DNA of 64,000 nucleotides, taken from Desulfuromonadaceae bacterium (GTDB taxonomy: Bacteria > Desulfobacterota > Desulfuromonadia > Geobacterales > Pseudopelobacteraceae). Of this stretch, positions 1 to 8,269 are shown piece by piece (the stretch's first letter is position 1; every line of letters begins with the position of its first letter). The DNA is taken from NCBI GenBank assembly GCA_028712075.1, contig JAQTQX010000009.1, forward strand, positions 84,837 through 148,836. The letters are read 5' to 3'. The position numbers were made by a program, and so were the translations under genes. The notes under the pieces are model-generated. The model worked only from the letters and a program-made list of their open reading frames with translations, was not told where the DNA came from and ran no database searches.

Positions 1-2
1 TG

Positions 3-1940
3 GAACCGGTTTATGCGATGACCGAAGTGGTGGTGCAGGCGGAACGCAACCAGGACAAAACCGCCAAGACCATCATCACCGGCAAGGAGCTCACCTCGGT
101 ACCCGGCACCGGGGGCGACCCGCTGCGCGCCATCCAGGCGCTCCCCGGCATCACGACCTCGGGCGACAGTAACAGCGCCCCGGCCATTCGCGGTTCCGGG
201 CCGCAGGACAACGCCTACTACGCCGATTTTCTCCCGGTCGGCTATCTCTTCCATATGGGGGGGATGGAGAGTGTCTTCAACGCCGATCTGGTCGATGATT
301 TCAATATCTACAGCTCATCATTCGGTCCGGAATATACCGACGTTACCGGCGGCATCATCGATGTCAGGCTGCGCAAGCCGCGCACCGACCGGGTCGGCGC
401 CAAAATCAACGTCAGCATGCTGGAGAGCGACGCCCTGATCGAGGGGCCGTTTAGCAAAAACCAGAGTTTCTATCTCGCCGGGCGGCGCAGCTACATCGAC
501 CTGGTCATGCCGAAAACCGGCGAGATGGACACCGGCGTGGATTACAAGCAGTTTCCGCAATTCTTCGACTACCAGGGGAAATACGTCTGGCAGATTTCGC
601 CCGACAGCTCGCTGACACTGATGGTCAACGGCGCGGGGGACGAAATGAAACTCAACCTGACCAGCGAATCCGACGAGGTAAAACATGACCCGATTCTGGC
701 AGGCGACGTCCAGATGAAAACCGGTTATCATTCCCAGGGACTGCTCCTCTCATCACGCCTCTCACCAGCCATGGCCAACCGCTTCGGCCTGTCACACATG
801 TTTAGCGACATGCAGCAGCAGTTAACTCAACTGGGGCATGCGAAAGTTGATAACGACACCCTGTACCTGCGCGACGAACTGACCGTTCAGGCGGGGGAGC
901 GCCACGAACTGCTGCTCGGCGCGGAATCGGTGGTCAGCAGAACAAAACTTGACCTTGATATCGTCAAGGCGATGCCTTCGGAATTCGGCAATGACCCGCA
1001 TTACGGCAGCTCGGAGCGCTTTACCAACCATGACACCATCAACGCCCGTCAATTCACCCTTGCCGTGAAAGACCGCTGGCGCTTTCATGACCGGGCAACC
1101 CTGGTCATGGGCGCGCGCGGTTCGTACGAAAATTATTTCGACAAATACATGACGGAGCCGAGAGTGGCGCTGGAGGTGACACCGGTCAAGAACACCCTGC
1201 TGACCGCCGGATGGGGGAAATACCACCAGTTCCCTCAGGGGCCCCAGGTCATCAACGGCATGGGCAATCCGCACCTGACCTACGAAAAAGCGGATCATTA
1301 TTCTGCCGGAGTGGAGCAGCAGTTGCCGGATGCCTGGAGCGCCAAACTGGAGGGGTATTACAAGAAGCTGTATGACCTGGTCGTTCCGCACGATCCGGAG
1401 AACTACCTGAATGGCGGCAGCGGCAAGGCCTACGGGGTCGAGGCGCTGGTGAAGAAGAACAAAACAGCCGGCTGGTCGGGCTGGCTCTCGCTCGCCTACA
1501 CAAAAACCAAACGGCACAACGACCTGACCGGCGAAGAGTTCCCCTTCAGCTACGACCAGCCGCTGGTCGTCAACATGGTGTACGAATGGAACTTCGCCAA
1601 AAACTGGACATTCGGCGCCAAGTGGCGCTACCAGAGCGGAGCGCCGTTCACCCCGGTAACCGGCACGGAACCCTATACCAATAAGGACGGCAGCACCGGG
1701 ACACGCCCCGTTTACGCAGAGAAGGGCTCGGAGCGGCTGCCGGATTACCACCGGATGGATCTGCGGATCGCACGGGAGTTCCTGTTCGATAAATGGAAAA
1801 TGTCCGCCTATCTGGACATCATCAACGCCTACGCCCGCAAGAACGTGTCGGGATACCAGTACAACGGCGATTATACCTCGCGCAAGAAGATCACCGAACT
1901 GCCGATCATGCCCGCGTTGGGGATACGCGGGGAGTTTTAA
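3..1940 (+). CDS. TonB-dependent receptor, 5' end outside window
   Basis: Outer-membrane receptor for TonB-driven uptake of an unknown ligand. The frame is open to the window edge: five codons (EPVYA) precede the first ATG at 18, so the true start, signal peptide and probably an N-terminal carboxypeptidase-like domain lie upstream. The first ~120 visible residues look like a plug domain (the region around AIQALPGITTSGD, then AIRGSGPQDN). The rest is beta-barrel with alternating aromatic strands, and the chain ends in GEF, a terminal aromatic typical of barrels. About 645 residues are visible. A broken exbB-like fragment follows at 2066, as expected if a TonB energising system once stood downstream. 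The family is clear; the ligand cannot be named. Confidence 0.88.
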   Translation, partial: EPVYAMTEVVVQAERNQDKTAKTIITGKELTSVPGTGGDPLRAIQALPGITTSGDSNSAPAIRGSGPQDNAYYADFLPVGYLFHMGGMESVFNADLVDDFNIYSSSFGPEYTDVTGGIIDVRLRKPRTDRVGAKINVSMLESDALIEGPFSKNQSFYLAGRRSYIDLVMPKTGEMDTGVDYKQFPQFFDYQGKYVWQISPDSSLTLMVNGAGDEMKLNLTSESDEVKHDPILAGDVQMKTGYHSQGLLLSSRLSPAMANRFGLSHMFSDMQQQLTQLGHAKVDNDTLYLRDELTVQAGERHELLLGAESVVSRTKLDLDIVKAMPSEFGNDPHYGSSERFTNHDTINARQFTLAVKDRWRFHDRATLVMGARGSYENYFDKYMTEPRVALEVTPVKNTLLTAGWGKYHQFPQGPQVINGMGNPHLTYEKADHYSAGVEQQLPDAWSAKLEGYYKKLYDLVVPHDPENYLNGGSGKAYGVEALVKKNKTAGWSGWLSLAYTKTKRHNDLTGEEFPFSYDQPLVVNMVYEWNFAKNWTFGAKWRYQSGAPFTPVTGTEPYTNKDGSTGTRPVYAEKGSERLPDYHRMDLRIAREFLFDKWKMSAYLDIINAYARKNVSGYQYNGDYTSRKKITELPIMPALGIRGEF

Positions 1941-1950
1941 CAGGTATAAC

Positions 1951-2030
1951 TCCCCCCGCCCCCCCTCGTATCTAAGAGGGGGAGGCTTTCTCCTCCCCTT
2001 ATGTAAAGGGAGGCCGGGAGGGGTTAAACT
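1951..2030. repeat. GC-rich palindromic intergenic element
   Basis: Just after the receptor gene come runs of C and G that fold on themselves. CCCCCTC at 1961-1967 pairs with GAGGGGG at 1976-1982, and a second C-rich/G-rich pair surrounds the TTATGTAAA at about 2000. It could act as a terminator for the receptor gene, but there is no clear T tract. Its make-up resembles the short palindromic intergenic elements common in Geobacter genomes; that likeness is from memory. Confidence 0.45.
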
Positions 2031-2065
2031 TCGGGGATAATTTTACCTAAATAGGAGGCGCCACC

Positions 2066-2188
2066 ATGGCCATATTACTTAACGCAGGTATCATCGTAAA
2101 ACTCGTGCTCTCACTGCTGTTGTTGTTCTCACTGGTCTCCTGGGGCATCATCCTGTTCAAGCTGTTCCAGGTGCGCCGCACAGGTTGA
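2066..2188 (+). pseudogene. exbB: ExbB/TolQ N-terminal fragment, truncated
   Basis: A 40-codon frame starts at ATG 2066 behind a good ribosome site (AGGAGG about 7 bases upstream) and encodes one hydrophobic helix followed by FKLFQVRRTG. This matches the first membrane segment of MotA/TolQ/ExbB proton-channel proteins, normally about 210-230 residues. It ends at TGA 2186-2188. In the +1 frame the next 18 codons read DKFFYSPLTVLFNEGYDER before another stop, so either a frameshift plus deletion or a fusion to other remnant DNA has occurred. No TM2/TM3 coding is present downstream. The intact signals at the start suggest recent decay. It follows a TonB receptor, the usual neighbour of exbB. Confidence 0.6.
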
Positions 2189-2440
2189 CAAATTTTTCTA
2201 CTCCCCACTGACCGTGCTGTTCAACGAAGGATACGACGAGCGGTAAAAAGGGTGTCGAGCGGGGGAAGGACACGGGGGAAATACGAGGAAATCAGGGGAC
2301 ATTCATGCGGAAGATATCCTCGCAATCCCTGTAATTTTTTGTTGAAATACGACCATTATTTCGGCATAACACTTCCCAGAAAACACTGTAATATTTTAAT
2401 GTTATTGTTTGACTATACTCACTATTGAAGAGGGGGTGTT

Positions 2441-3727
2441 ATGAAAAGGATGTTTGGTCTGGGAGTCGTAGTTTTGCTGTGGTGCAGCGCCGCTTATGGA
2501 TTTGATTTTGGTAAAATTATTGAACACAGCGTGAAGCGTACCGACAAGAAAGCAGAACGAAGCGTTGAGGGTAAAATTGATCAAACCGTGGACGGTGCTT
2601 TCCAGACAGTTGAAGATGCTGTTTCGGGAGACGGGAAACCTTCAAAATCGTCGAAGAAATCATCCCGTAGCTCTAAAAAGTCAGATACAATTACAAATGA
2701 CGATACGCAATCCACTGAGGGACAATCTTCCGGTGTAGTTGGCTGGAGCAGCTATGATTTTGTTTCGGGTGACAATATCATTTTCGAGGACACTCTTAAG
2801 GGAGAACGTAACGGAGAGTTCCCGTCCAGATGGGAACTGACCAAGGGAACTGTTGAAAATGCCACTCTGGACGGTGAGAACGTAATTTATTTTATCAAAT
2901 GTAATGCCAACAGCGGATGCATCACCCCGTTGCTTTCGAACAGTGACAAGGACTATCTCCCCGAAGAATTTACCATTGAGCTTGACGCCTACTTTGAAAA
3001 CGACTCTCAGGGAAGCTATGTGCTGCATCTGGCGGATATGAAAAACCAGCAGCGCCTAGATACGACGGTTCGCGGAAATGACAAGTGGATCCGGTTCGGG
3101 AAAAACGGCGCTGAACACAGGGGAAATGTTTCCCGGACATATTACCCCGGCACCAACAGCAGAACAAAGTCGGGGCCCGGCTGGCGCCACGTTTCCCTGT
3201 CGTTCAACAAGCGCGCCTTGAAGCTGTATATTGATGATGCACGGGTTATGAATGTGCCGAATCTTGGTTACAACCCCACCGGGATAACTCTCGGCTTCCA
3301 TAACCCGAACGGTGGAATCAAGAGTTACATTAAGAATATGCGGGTAGCCCAGGGAGCCGTGCCGCTGTACGATAAAGTGATGAGCGATGGCAGAATTGTC
3401 ACTACCGGGATACGGTTTGATGTAAATCAGGCCACAATCAAACCGGAATCAACAGGTGTCATCATGGAAATAGTTGCGTTGATGCAGAAAAATCCCGGGC
3501 TTAATTTTAGTATTGAGGGACATACCGATAGCGATGGAGAGGAAAATACCAACCTGAGCCTGTCCGAAAAAAGGGCAGAGGCCATTCGTGATTCGTTTGT
3601 TGCACGCGGTATTGATTCTTCGCGACTAAGGACAAAGGGATGGGGCGAAACCAAACCCATTGCCGATAACACGACGGCCGATGGCAAAGCCAACAACCGC
3701 CGTGTTGAATTCATCAAGTTCAACTGA
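2441..3727 (+). CDS. OmpA-family protein with central lectin-like domain
   Basis: Cell-envelope protein of 428 residues. A signal peptide covers about residues 1-20. A Ser/Lys-rich linker (about 65-90) is followed by a region around 105-300 that resembles a concanavalin/LamG-type beta-sandwich (for example WRHVSLSFNKRALKLYIDD). The C-terminal ~110 residues are an OmpA-type peptidoglycan-binding domain with the core IEGHTDSDG, NLSLSEKRAEAIRD and NNRRVEF. It probably anchors an extracellular or periplasmic beta-sandwich to the cell wall. The ribosome site GAGGGGG lies 6 bases before ATG 2441. It stands alone, with a terminator hairpin at 3796-3841 downstream. The OmpA domain is firm; the middle domain is a structural guess. 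Confidence 0.85.
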   Translation: MKRMFGLGVVVLLWCSAAYGFDFGKIIEHSVKRTDKKAERSVEGKIDQTVDGAFQTVEDAVSGDGKPSKSSKKSSRSSKKSDTITNDDTQSTEGQSSGVVGWSSYDFVSGDNIIFEDTLKGERNGEFPSRWELTKGTVENATLDGENVIYFIKCNANSGCITPLLSNSDKDYLPEEFTIELDAYFENDSQGSYVLHLADMKNQQRLDTTVRGNDKWIRFGKNGAEHRGNVSRTYYPGTNSRTKSGPGWRHVSLSFNKRALKLYIDDARVMNVPNLGYNPTGITLGFHNPNGGIKSYIKNMRVAQGAVPLYDKVMSDGRIVTTGIRFDVNQATIKPESTGVIMEIVALMQKNPGLNFSIEGHTDSDGEENTNLSLSEKRAEAIRDSFVARGIDSSRLRTKGWGETKPIADNTTADGKANNRRVEFIKFN

Positions 3728-3795
3728 CCATCTTTCAACGGAAATGCAGCTGAATGGTGGCTGCCGGAAAATTAGTACCAATCACCCGTAAAAGC

Positions 3796-3841
3796 AAAAA
3801 ATCTCTCCTTCCCTTTAAAAACCGGGGAGGAGAGATTTTTT
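3796..3841. terminator. Bidirectional rho-independent terminator
   Basis: A 14-base arm AAAAAATCTCTCCT (3796-3809) pairs with AGGAGAGATTTTTT (3828-3841). The A/T ends give a U tract in either direction. It lies 70 bases after the OmpA-family gene. Confidence 0.85.
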
Positions 3842-4238
3842 ATTCTGAGCAGGCTTTTCGTTTCGTCAAACCGGCTGGAGCCAGCCGATGTTCCGACATT
3901 GTCCCTGCCGAAGCGACATCCTCCGGAGCGTTTGGCGAGTTCGCTAAAGCCGACCTGGGAGTGATCATTCACAATTGCATTGGTGAAAGAACATTTTTAG
4001 CACAGAGTTAATTGGCCACGTCATCCGTGATTTCACCGCTATCACTGGCTAGAAAAACCGGCGAAGAAGATCAAGCATGTCAAAGTTGCCAAGAAAAAAG
4101 GCCGTCCAGCTAGAGGAGACGTCCGGCAGCCTTCTGAACCGCAGGACGAAAAGGGGACATGCATTTTTTCTGGAGTGCGAAGAGATCAGCGTCTGCACCA
4201 TGGCCAACTTCTATTCTACCCCGCCCGTAGCGCAGCTA
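3842..4238. other. Intergenic stretch, no convincing gene
   Basis: About 400 bases with no supported gene. Open frames exist on both strands (for example 3754-4011 plus, 3772-3972 minus) but they run through the terminator hairpin and lack ribosome sites. Around 4040-4130 one plus-strand frame reads a Lys-rich segment including KKKGRPARG, which resembles the tail of a basic DNA-binding protein, but it has no start. It may be a gene remnant or a dispersed intergenic repeat. Confidence 0.4.
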
Positions 4239-4865
4239 TCATTTACTACCGCCTATGCCGCGTCCTGTGACCCGTTTTCGGGTGCTCTCAAGGATGTCAG
4301 GCAAACTCCCCTTGGTCATCAGATCGACAATCCAGCCGGCACCGAAAGGAATGCCGCCGGGATCGGTGCGGACCTGATACTCGACCAACGTCTTATCCCC
4401 CGGCAGACGGGTCAGCCTCCAATAACCGCTCGTGTCGCGGATGGTCTCCGATGCGGACAGTTCCGGCCAGGGAATCAGTTGCCAAGCGATTTCGGCGGCA
4501 TCCTCCGCGATCTTGTAAGTCATCTTCAACCGGTAGAGTTTCTTTACACCCATCGGCAGTCCCAGATGATAATCGAGACGTGCCCCCTGTTGATCTGCGG
4601 CACGGACAACGACCTTCTTAACGTTCGGCATAAAGTCGGGATAGGACGAAAAATCGATCAGAACTTTGTATATTTTGGCGAGTGGGGCCGCGATGACGGC
4701 ATGGGCGAGGAAAGTTCGGTAACCCTTGACCTTCTCCGGGACTTCCTTGACCAGGATATTCCCCCCTCGCAGGGTCTTGAGTTCACCTGGAGTGACCGTT
4801 GCGGCGAAAGCAGCCGGGGTGAACAGTGCAAAAAAGAGCAGGAAGAGGAGCAGAGACGATTTCAT
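4239..4865 (-). CDS. Secreted SRPBCC (START-like) lipid-binding-fold protein
   Basis: A 208-residue protein with a signal peptide (MKSSLLLFLLFFALFTPAAFA) and a START/polyketide-cyclase-like fold from about residue 35: VIAAPLAKIYKVLIDFSSYPDFMP is the usual opening strand/helix of the SRPBCC family. Members bind hydrophobic ligands in a deep pocket; the ligand here is unknown. The start at 4865 is preferred over 4904 because the signal peptide begins there and GGAAAGG lies 6 bases upstream. The gene is monocistronic. A palindrome (4929-4947) sits in the promoter region. Confidence 0.75.
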   Translation of the reverse strand: MKSSLLLFLLFFALFTPAAFAATVTPGELKTLRGGNILVKEVPEKVKGYRTFLAHAVIAAPLAKIYKVLIDFSSYPDFMPNVKKVVVRAADQQGARLDYHLGLPMGVKKLYRLKMTYKIAEDAAEIAWQLIPWPELSASETIRDTSGYWRLTRLPGDKTLVEYQVRTDPGGIPFGAGWIVDLMTKGSLPDILESTRKRVTGRGIGGSK

Positions 4866-4928
4866 TACAAACCTTTCCGGGCGTGCGTAAGGCGGCACGG
4901 TCACTTCACCCTACCCCACATCTCCGCA

Positions 4929-4947
4929 AATTGTTTATACAACAATT
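4929..4947. promoter_or_regulatory. Palindrome AATTGTT-N5-AACAATT upstream of SRPBCC gene
   Basis: Perfect 7-base arms AATTGTT and AACAATT flank TATAC. On the minus strand it contains TATAAA, which could be a -10 element for the gene starting at 4865, so a protein bound here would block initiation. A palindrome with the same ATTGTT/AACAAT arms and a 4-base spacer lies at 37428-37445. Confidence 0.35.
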
Positions 4948-5163
4948 GTCCCGTATAGTTACTATATCAAATAAAGCCTCTTCAACCAGCTTGCTAACTC
5001 CTTGCCTGCTCTGCCAACAGTGTTGCCTTTTATCACCAAACCGGATAACCGAGTCGATCCTTCTCCATCTGCCCGGTTAAACCCGACATGAACACCTGGA
5101 ACAGCCAAGAACATCCTCAGTCGATACAGTTTGGTTTTCTGTCGTTTTGCTACGTGAGAGCAA

Positions 5164-5385
5164 TCAGAATTGGATTTGCGCTTTCTTCGCCGTACCCTCC
5201 GGTTTAATCCATAAAAGTGTCTTTTTGGCACGGAGGCACCAATCGCGCACATCTTTCTCGAACGTAGGGCAATCGGCAGTAACTTCAAGAATATCTCCAG
5301 GTTTCATCTTGACCGACATGACGGTTATCTTGAGGGTAGGCTGAGGACATTTGAGCCCTCGTGCATCGAATGCGGTAACAGCCAT
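5164..5385 (-). CDS. TusA/SirA-family sulfur-carrier protein
   Basis: A 73-residue cytoplasmic protein with the TusA signature DARGLKCPQPTLK near residue 8-20, where the Cys of the CPxP motif carries persulfide sulfur. The C-terminal half has a second Cys (ADCPTFEKDVRDWC). TusA-family proteins pass sulfur between sulfurtransferases and acceptors, and in sulfur-respiring or sulfur-oxidising microbes they often sit beside Hdr or rhodanese genes. Here it is the last gene of the hydrogenase/HdrA block, 18 bases after mvhD. It has its own ribosome site (AAGGAG). A link between HdrA electron transfer and sulfur is suggested by context only. Confidence 0.85.
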   Translation of the reverse strand: MAVTAFDARGLKCPQPTLKITVMSVKMKPGDILEVTADCPTFEKDVRDWCLRAKKTLLWIKPEGTAKKAQIQF

Positions 5386-5403
5386 AAATAACTCCTTATC
5401 TGG

Positions 5404-5835
5404 TTAATCGATACTTTCCTGTGCCACGCTGAGCGGCCCCAGCGCACGAACAGACTCGACCATCTCGGTGATAACCTGAGCGAACTTTTCCCCTTCTCCG
5501 GCAGAGACATAATCGAGACGGTACCGCTCTTTTTCGATTCCAAGCTGTTCCAGTAGCAGCAGCAGCATGCTGTGACGCTGCAGTGCCCGGCAATTGCCCT
5601 CTTTGTAGTGACAGTCACCGGGGTGACAGGCCAGAACTATAACACCATCGGCACCATTTGCAAGTGACGATAGAATAAATTGCGGATCGACTCTGCCGCT
5701 GCACATAACCCTGATGACCTGGACATTGGGAGGATATGCTTCCTGCGCCCCGCCAGCCTTGTCGGCACCGGCATAGGAGCACCAGTTACAGAGGAATCCG
5801 ATGATTTTAGGCTCAAAAGCTTTCACTGGAATCAT
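5404..5835 (-). CDS. mvhD: MvhD-type hydrogenase iron-sulfur subunit
   Basis: A 143-residue protein of the MvhD/FrhD delta-subunit family that links a NiFe hydrogenase to heterodisulfide-reductase-type HdrA. It has the family's cysteines: FLCNWCSYAGAD near residue 15-25, RVMCSGRVDP near 43, and LACHPGDCHYKEGN near 70-80. The start overlaps the hdrA stop (ATGA at 5832-5835), which suggests translational coupling. Together with mvhG, mvhA and hdrA it would form a cytoplasmic complex that splits electrons from H2. The family call is firm. Confidence 0.9.
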   Translation of the reverse strand: MIPVKAFEPKIIGFLCNWCSYAGADKAGGAQEAYPPNVQVIRVMCSGRVDPQFILSSLANGADGVIVLACHPGDCHYKEGNCRALQRHSMLLLLLEQLGIEKERYRLDYVSAGEGEKFAQVITEMVESVRALGPLSVAQESID

Positions 5836-7784
5836 TTCAGGACTCCTTCTATTTCGGCCATTATCTGCTCATTGGTGAAGTGATGGCCGGTAATAGCTCC
5901 TGACGGGCAGGCGGTCACACAGGTGCCGCAGCCATGACAGAGAACTGCGTTGACAGCAGAAACATTCTGTTCAACATTGAAGGTTATGGCATGATAGGGA
6001 CAGACCGAACCGCAGAGACGACATCCTGAGCAGCGTGTTTCATCAACCTCGGCGGTGATCGGTTCAATTTCAATCGTGCGCCCCGGCTGCAGCCCTGCAA
6101 GTGTGTAGCCGACACTGGCCATCCCTTCGAGCATCGCCGTTCTGACATCCATCGGCTCCTGACAGGCCCCGGCCAGGTAGATTCCCTTGATGGTGCTCTG
6201 TGCGGCGTCCATCCGTCCGTGCAATTCGCGATAAAACCCAAATGAATCGCGACTGACGTCCAGCATGGCTGAAAGCTCGTCAGCCCCCTCTGCAGGAGTA
6301 ACGGCCGGACAGAGAATGACCATATCGACGGTATCAGCCCCCCCCTCGAAGTTCACCAGAAGCTGGCCGGAAGAATTCCGGGTAATCGCAAGATCCCCGA
6401 TACTGTTATACCGTTTCAGAGAGCTGTTCTTGTTTTCAACAGCGTGGTGGAATAAGCTGTGCGCCTCTTTTCCCGGTACGACCAGCTCCCGGTGATAGTG
6501 AGTGATGGTTGCCTCCGGCAGTTTTGCGGTAATCATATGGTTGAACTTGAAGGCGTACTGGCAGCAGATGCCGGAGCAGTACGGTTTATGGGCATCGTCC
6601 AGGCTTCCGACGCAATGAATGATTGCTACCGATGAGGGAGCACCGCCGTCTGCCGTCATAATTTCTCCGCCGGTCGGTCCGGTAGATGACAGCATCCGTT
6701 CAAATTGCAGGGCGTCATACACGTCAGGCAGAGTGCCAAAGCCCATGCCAACCACCTGGGAAGCATCATACAAACCGGCGCCGGTGGCAATAATAATGGC
6801 GCCTATAGTGCGCTCGATCACCGTCTCCATTTCATCCAGATCGACAACGTCTTCCCCCATCGGACAAGCATCCTTGCAGGCTCTGCAGATCTCTCCCCGT
6901 GAGCGGATACAGACATCCTCCATCAGGAACGGGGCATTCGGCAGGACACCCGCAAAGGCAAAATCTATCGCCTTGCGTTCGCTGGTGCTGCTGTTAAATA
7001 CGTTCAAAGTTGTTGCGGGACACGCCTCCACGCATTCGCCACAGCCGATGCATTCGTGAAGCGACACGTGGCGTGGCTTCTGCCTGATTTTCGCGATAAA
7101 ATTGCCATAGAAGCCGGTCACCTCGACCACTTCCGCCATGGTTATCAGCTCAATCTTTTCGGCGTAGTCACCATGGAGCAGATCTCCCATGAGCGGTTCC
7201 AGCATACAGGGGGCGCACTCAAGAGCGGGAAAGAGCTCATCAAAACGGACCGGCAGACCACCCATAAACGGCGTCCGTTCAACCAGCACCACTGATCGCC
7301 CCGCTTCCGCCAACGACAGAGCCGCTTTCATACCGGCAGGACCTGCACCGATAACCAGCGCGTCGGGACAAACCTCCAGCTGTTTTTTCTCCAACGGTTG
7401 CTGCAGCCGCACCCGGCAGACCGCACCCCGGATGGCTCCAATCGCCTTTTCAGTTGCAGCGGCAGGATCTTCGGTCACCCATGCGATCTGCTCGCGGATA
7501 TTGACCATCTGCATCAAATAGGGGTTCATTTCAACATTGGTCAGGCAACGACGGAACGTCGCCTCATGATCCCGTGGCGAACAGGCGGCCACAACAACCC
7601 GGTCCGGTCGCTCTGCCTTCAGGCTCTCCTCGAACTGCTGCTTGCCATCTTCCGAACAGATAAAATCCACAATTGTTACGTACGTACCCTCCGGAAAGCT
7701 TTTGGCGGCCTCCGAAACCGCAGCGGAGCTGATCTTGTCGGCAATGTTACTGCCGCAGTTACAGAAATAGACGCCTGTTTTCAT
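5832..7784 (-). CDS. hdrA: HdrA-like FAD/iron-sulfur electron-bifurcation subunit
   Basis: A 650-residue HdrA-type flavoprotein. Visible parts: an N-terminal Cys region (VYFCNCGSNI), an FAD Rossmann motif VIGAGPAGMKAAL near residue 150, two inner iron-sulfur sites (CIGCGECVEACP, CRACKDACP), and two C-terminal ferredoxin clusters (CSGCRLCGSVCP, CHGCGTCVTACP). HdrA carries the bifurcating FAD in methanogen MvhAGD-HdrABC and in bacterial relatives. No hdrB or hdrC is in the window, so the second acceptor is unknown. The start at 7784 is chosen because GGGAGGA lies 6 bases upstream and the ATG overlaps the protease stop (ATGA); an in-frame ATG at 7799 lies before that site. Confidence 0.92.
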   Translation of the reverse strand: MKTGVYFCNCGSNIADKISSAAVSEAAKSFPEGTYVTIVDFICSEDGKQQFEESLKAERPDRVVVAACSPRDHEATFRRCLTNVEMNPYLMQMVNIREQIAWVTEDPAAATEKAIGAIRGAVCRVRLQQPLEKKQLEVCPDALVIGAGPAGMKAALSLAEAGRSVVLVERTPFMGGLPVRFDELFPALECAPCMLEPLMGDLLHGDYAEKIELITMAEVVEVTGFYGNFIAKIRQKPRHVSLHECIGCGECVEACPATTLNVFNSSTSERKAIDFAFAGVLPNAPFLMEDVCIRSRGEICRACKDACPMGEDVVDLDEMETVIERTIGAIIIATGAGLYDASQVVGMGFGTLPDVYDALQFERMLSSTGPTGGEIMTADGGAPSSVAIIHCVGSLDDAHKPYCSGICCQYAFKFNHMITAKLPEATITHYHRELVVPGKEAHSLFHHAVENKNSSLKRYNSIGDLAITRNSSGQLLVNFEGGADTVDMVILCPAVTPAEGADELSAMLDVSRDSFGFYRELHGRMDAAQSTIKGIYLAGACQEPMDVRTAMLEGMASVGYTLAGLQPGRTIEIEPITAEVDETRCSGCRLCGSVCPYHAITFNVEQNVSAVNAVLCHGCGTCVTACPSGAITGHHFTNEQIMAEIEGVLK

Positions 7785-8269
7785 GCTGCTTCCTCCCATT
7801 CCATAATCTCAGCAACAATCCGGCTTACAGCCTCCGGCAACGCAGCAGCCACCTCGTCGGTGAATCGTTCGCCAAAAAGGTCAAACTCACCGGCCTCGAT
7901 ACCCCAGAAGGAGACCTGCTCCGGAAGTGGAACAGCTGCCATCACCCCCAGATCATAGGCTGTGGCAAAATCGGTATCATGACTTGAAAACGTATTCTTG
8001 GTGGTAACAAACTGTTTCGGGTCGAACCGCTGGACAGTGCCGGGAGTTACGCCGCTCAGCATGGCATCCACCACTACCGCACGTTTGAAACCGATCATGG
8101 CCTCCATCAAGCGGATCCCCCCACTGGGCAATTCCTTCACCGTCAGTTTCACGCGCTGATTTATACATTCCGCCACAGCACAGGCGACAGCAATCCCGAC
8201 ACCATCGTCGGAGAGCAGCCGGTTCCCCATACCAATTATGACAGTTTCTGACAGACGTGACGCTTTCAA
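7781..8269 (-). CDS. NiFe hydrogenase maturation protease
   Basis: A 162-residue endopeptidase of the HycI/HyaD/HoxW family. The start motif IGMGNRLLSDDGVGIAVA is the family's G(M/I)GNxLxxDDGxG signature with a nickel-sensing Asp. The enzyme trims the C-terminal peptide from the large subunit after nickel insertion. The neighbouring large subunit has such a tail after DPCLSCATH. The gene is coupled to both neighbours by 4-base overlaps. Chain length is normal. Confidence 0.92.
   Translation of the reverse strand: MKASRLSETVIIGMGNRLLSDDGVGIAVACAVAECINQRVKLTVKELPSGGIRLMEAMIGFKRAVVVDAMLSGVTPGTVQRFDPKQFVTTKNTFSSHDTDFATAYDLGVMAAVPLPEQVSFWGIEAGEFDLFGERFTDEVAAALPEAVSRIVAEIMEWEEAA

Noticed and set aside
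822..1751. Open frame of 309 codons on the minus strand
   Set aside because: It is antisense to a clear TonB-dependent receptor and has no recognisable protein pattern.
3754..4011. Small frames on both strands near 3.8-4.0 kb
   Set aside because: They run through a terminator hairpin and lack ribosome sites; treated as intergenic or repeat DNA.
4077..4958. Plus-strand frame of 293 codons
   Set aside because: Longer than the opposite gene, but the minus strand has a signal peptide, a ribosome site and an SRPBCC fold; the plus frame has none of these.
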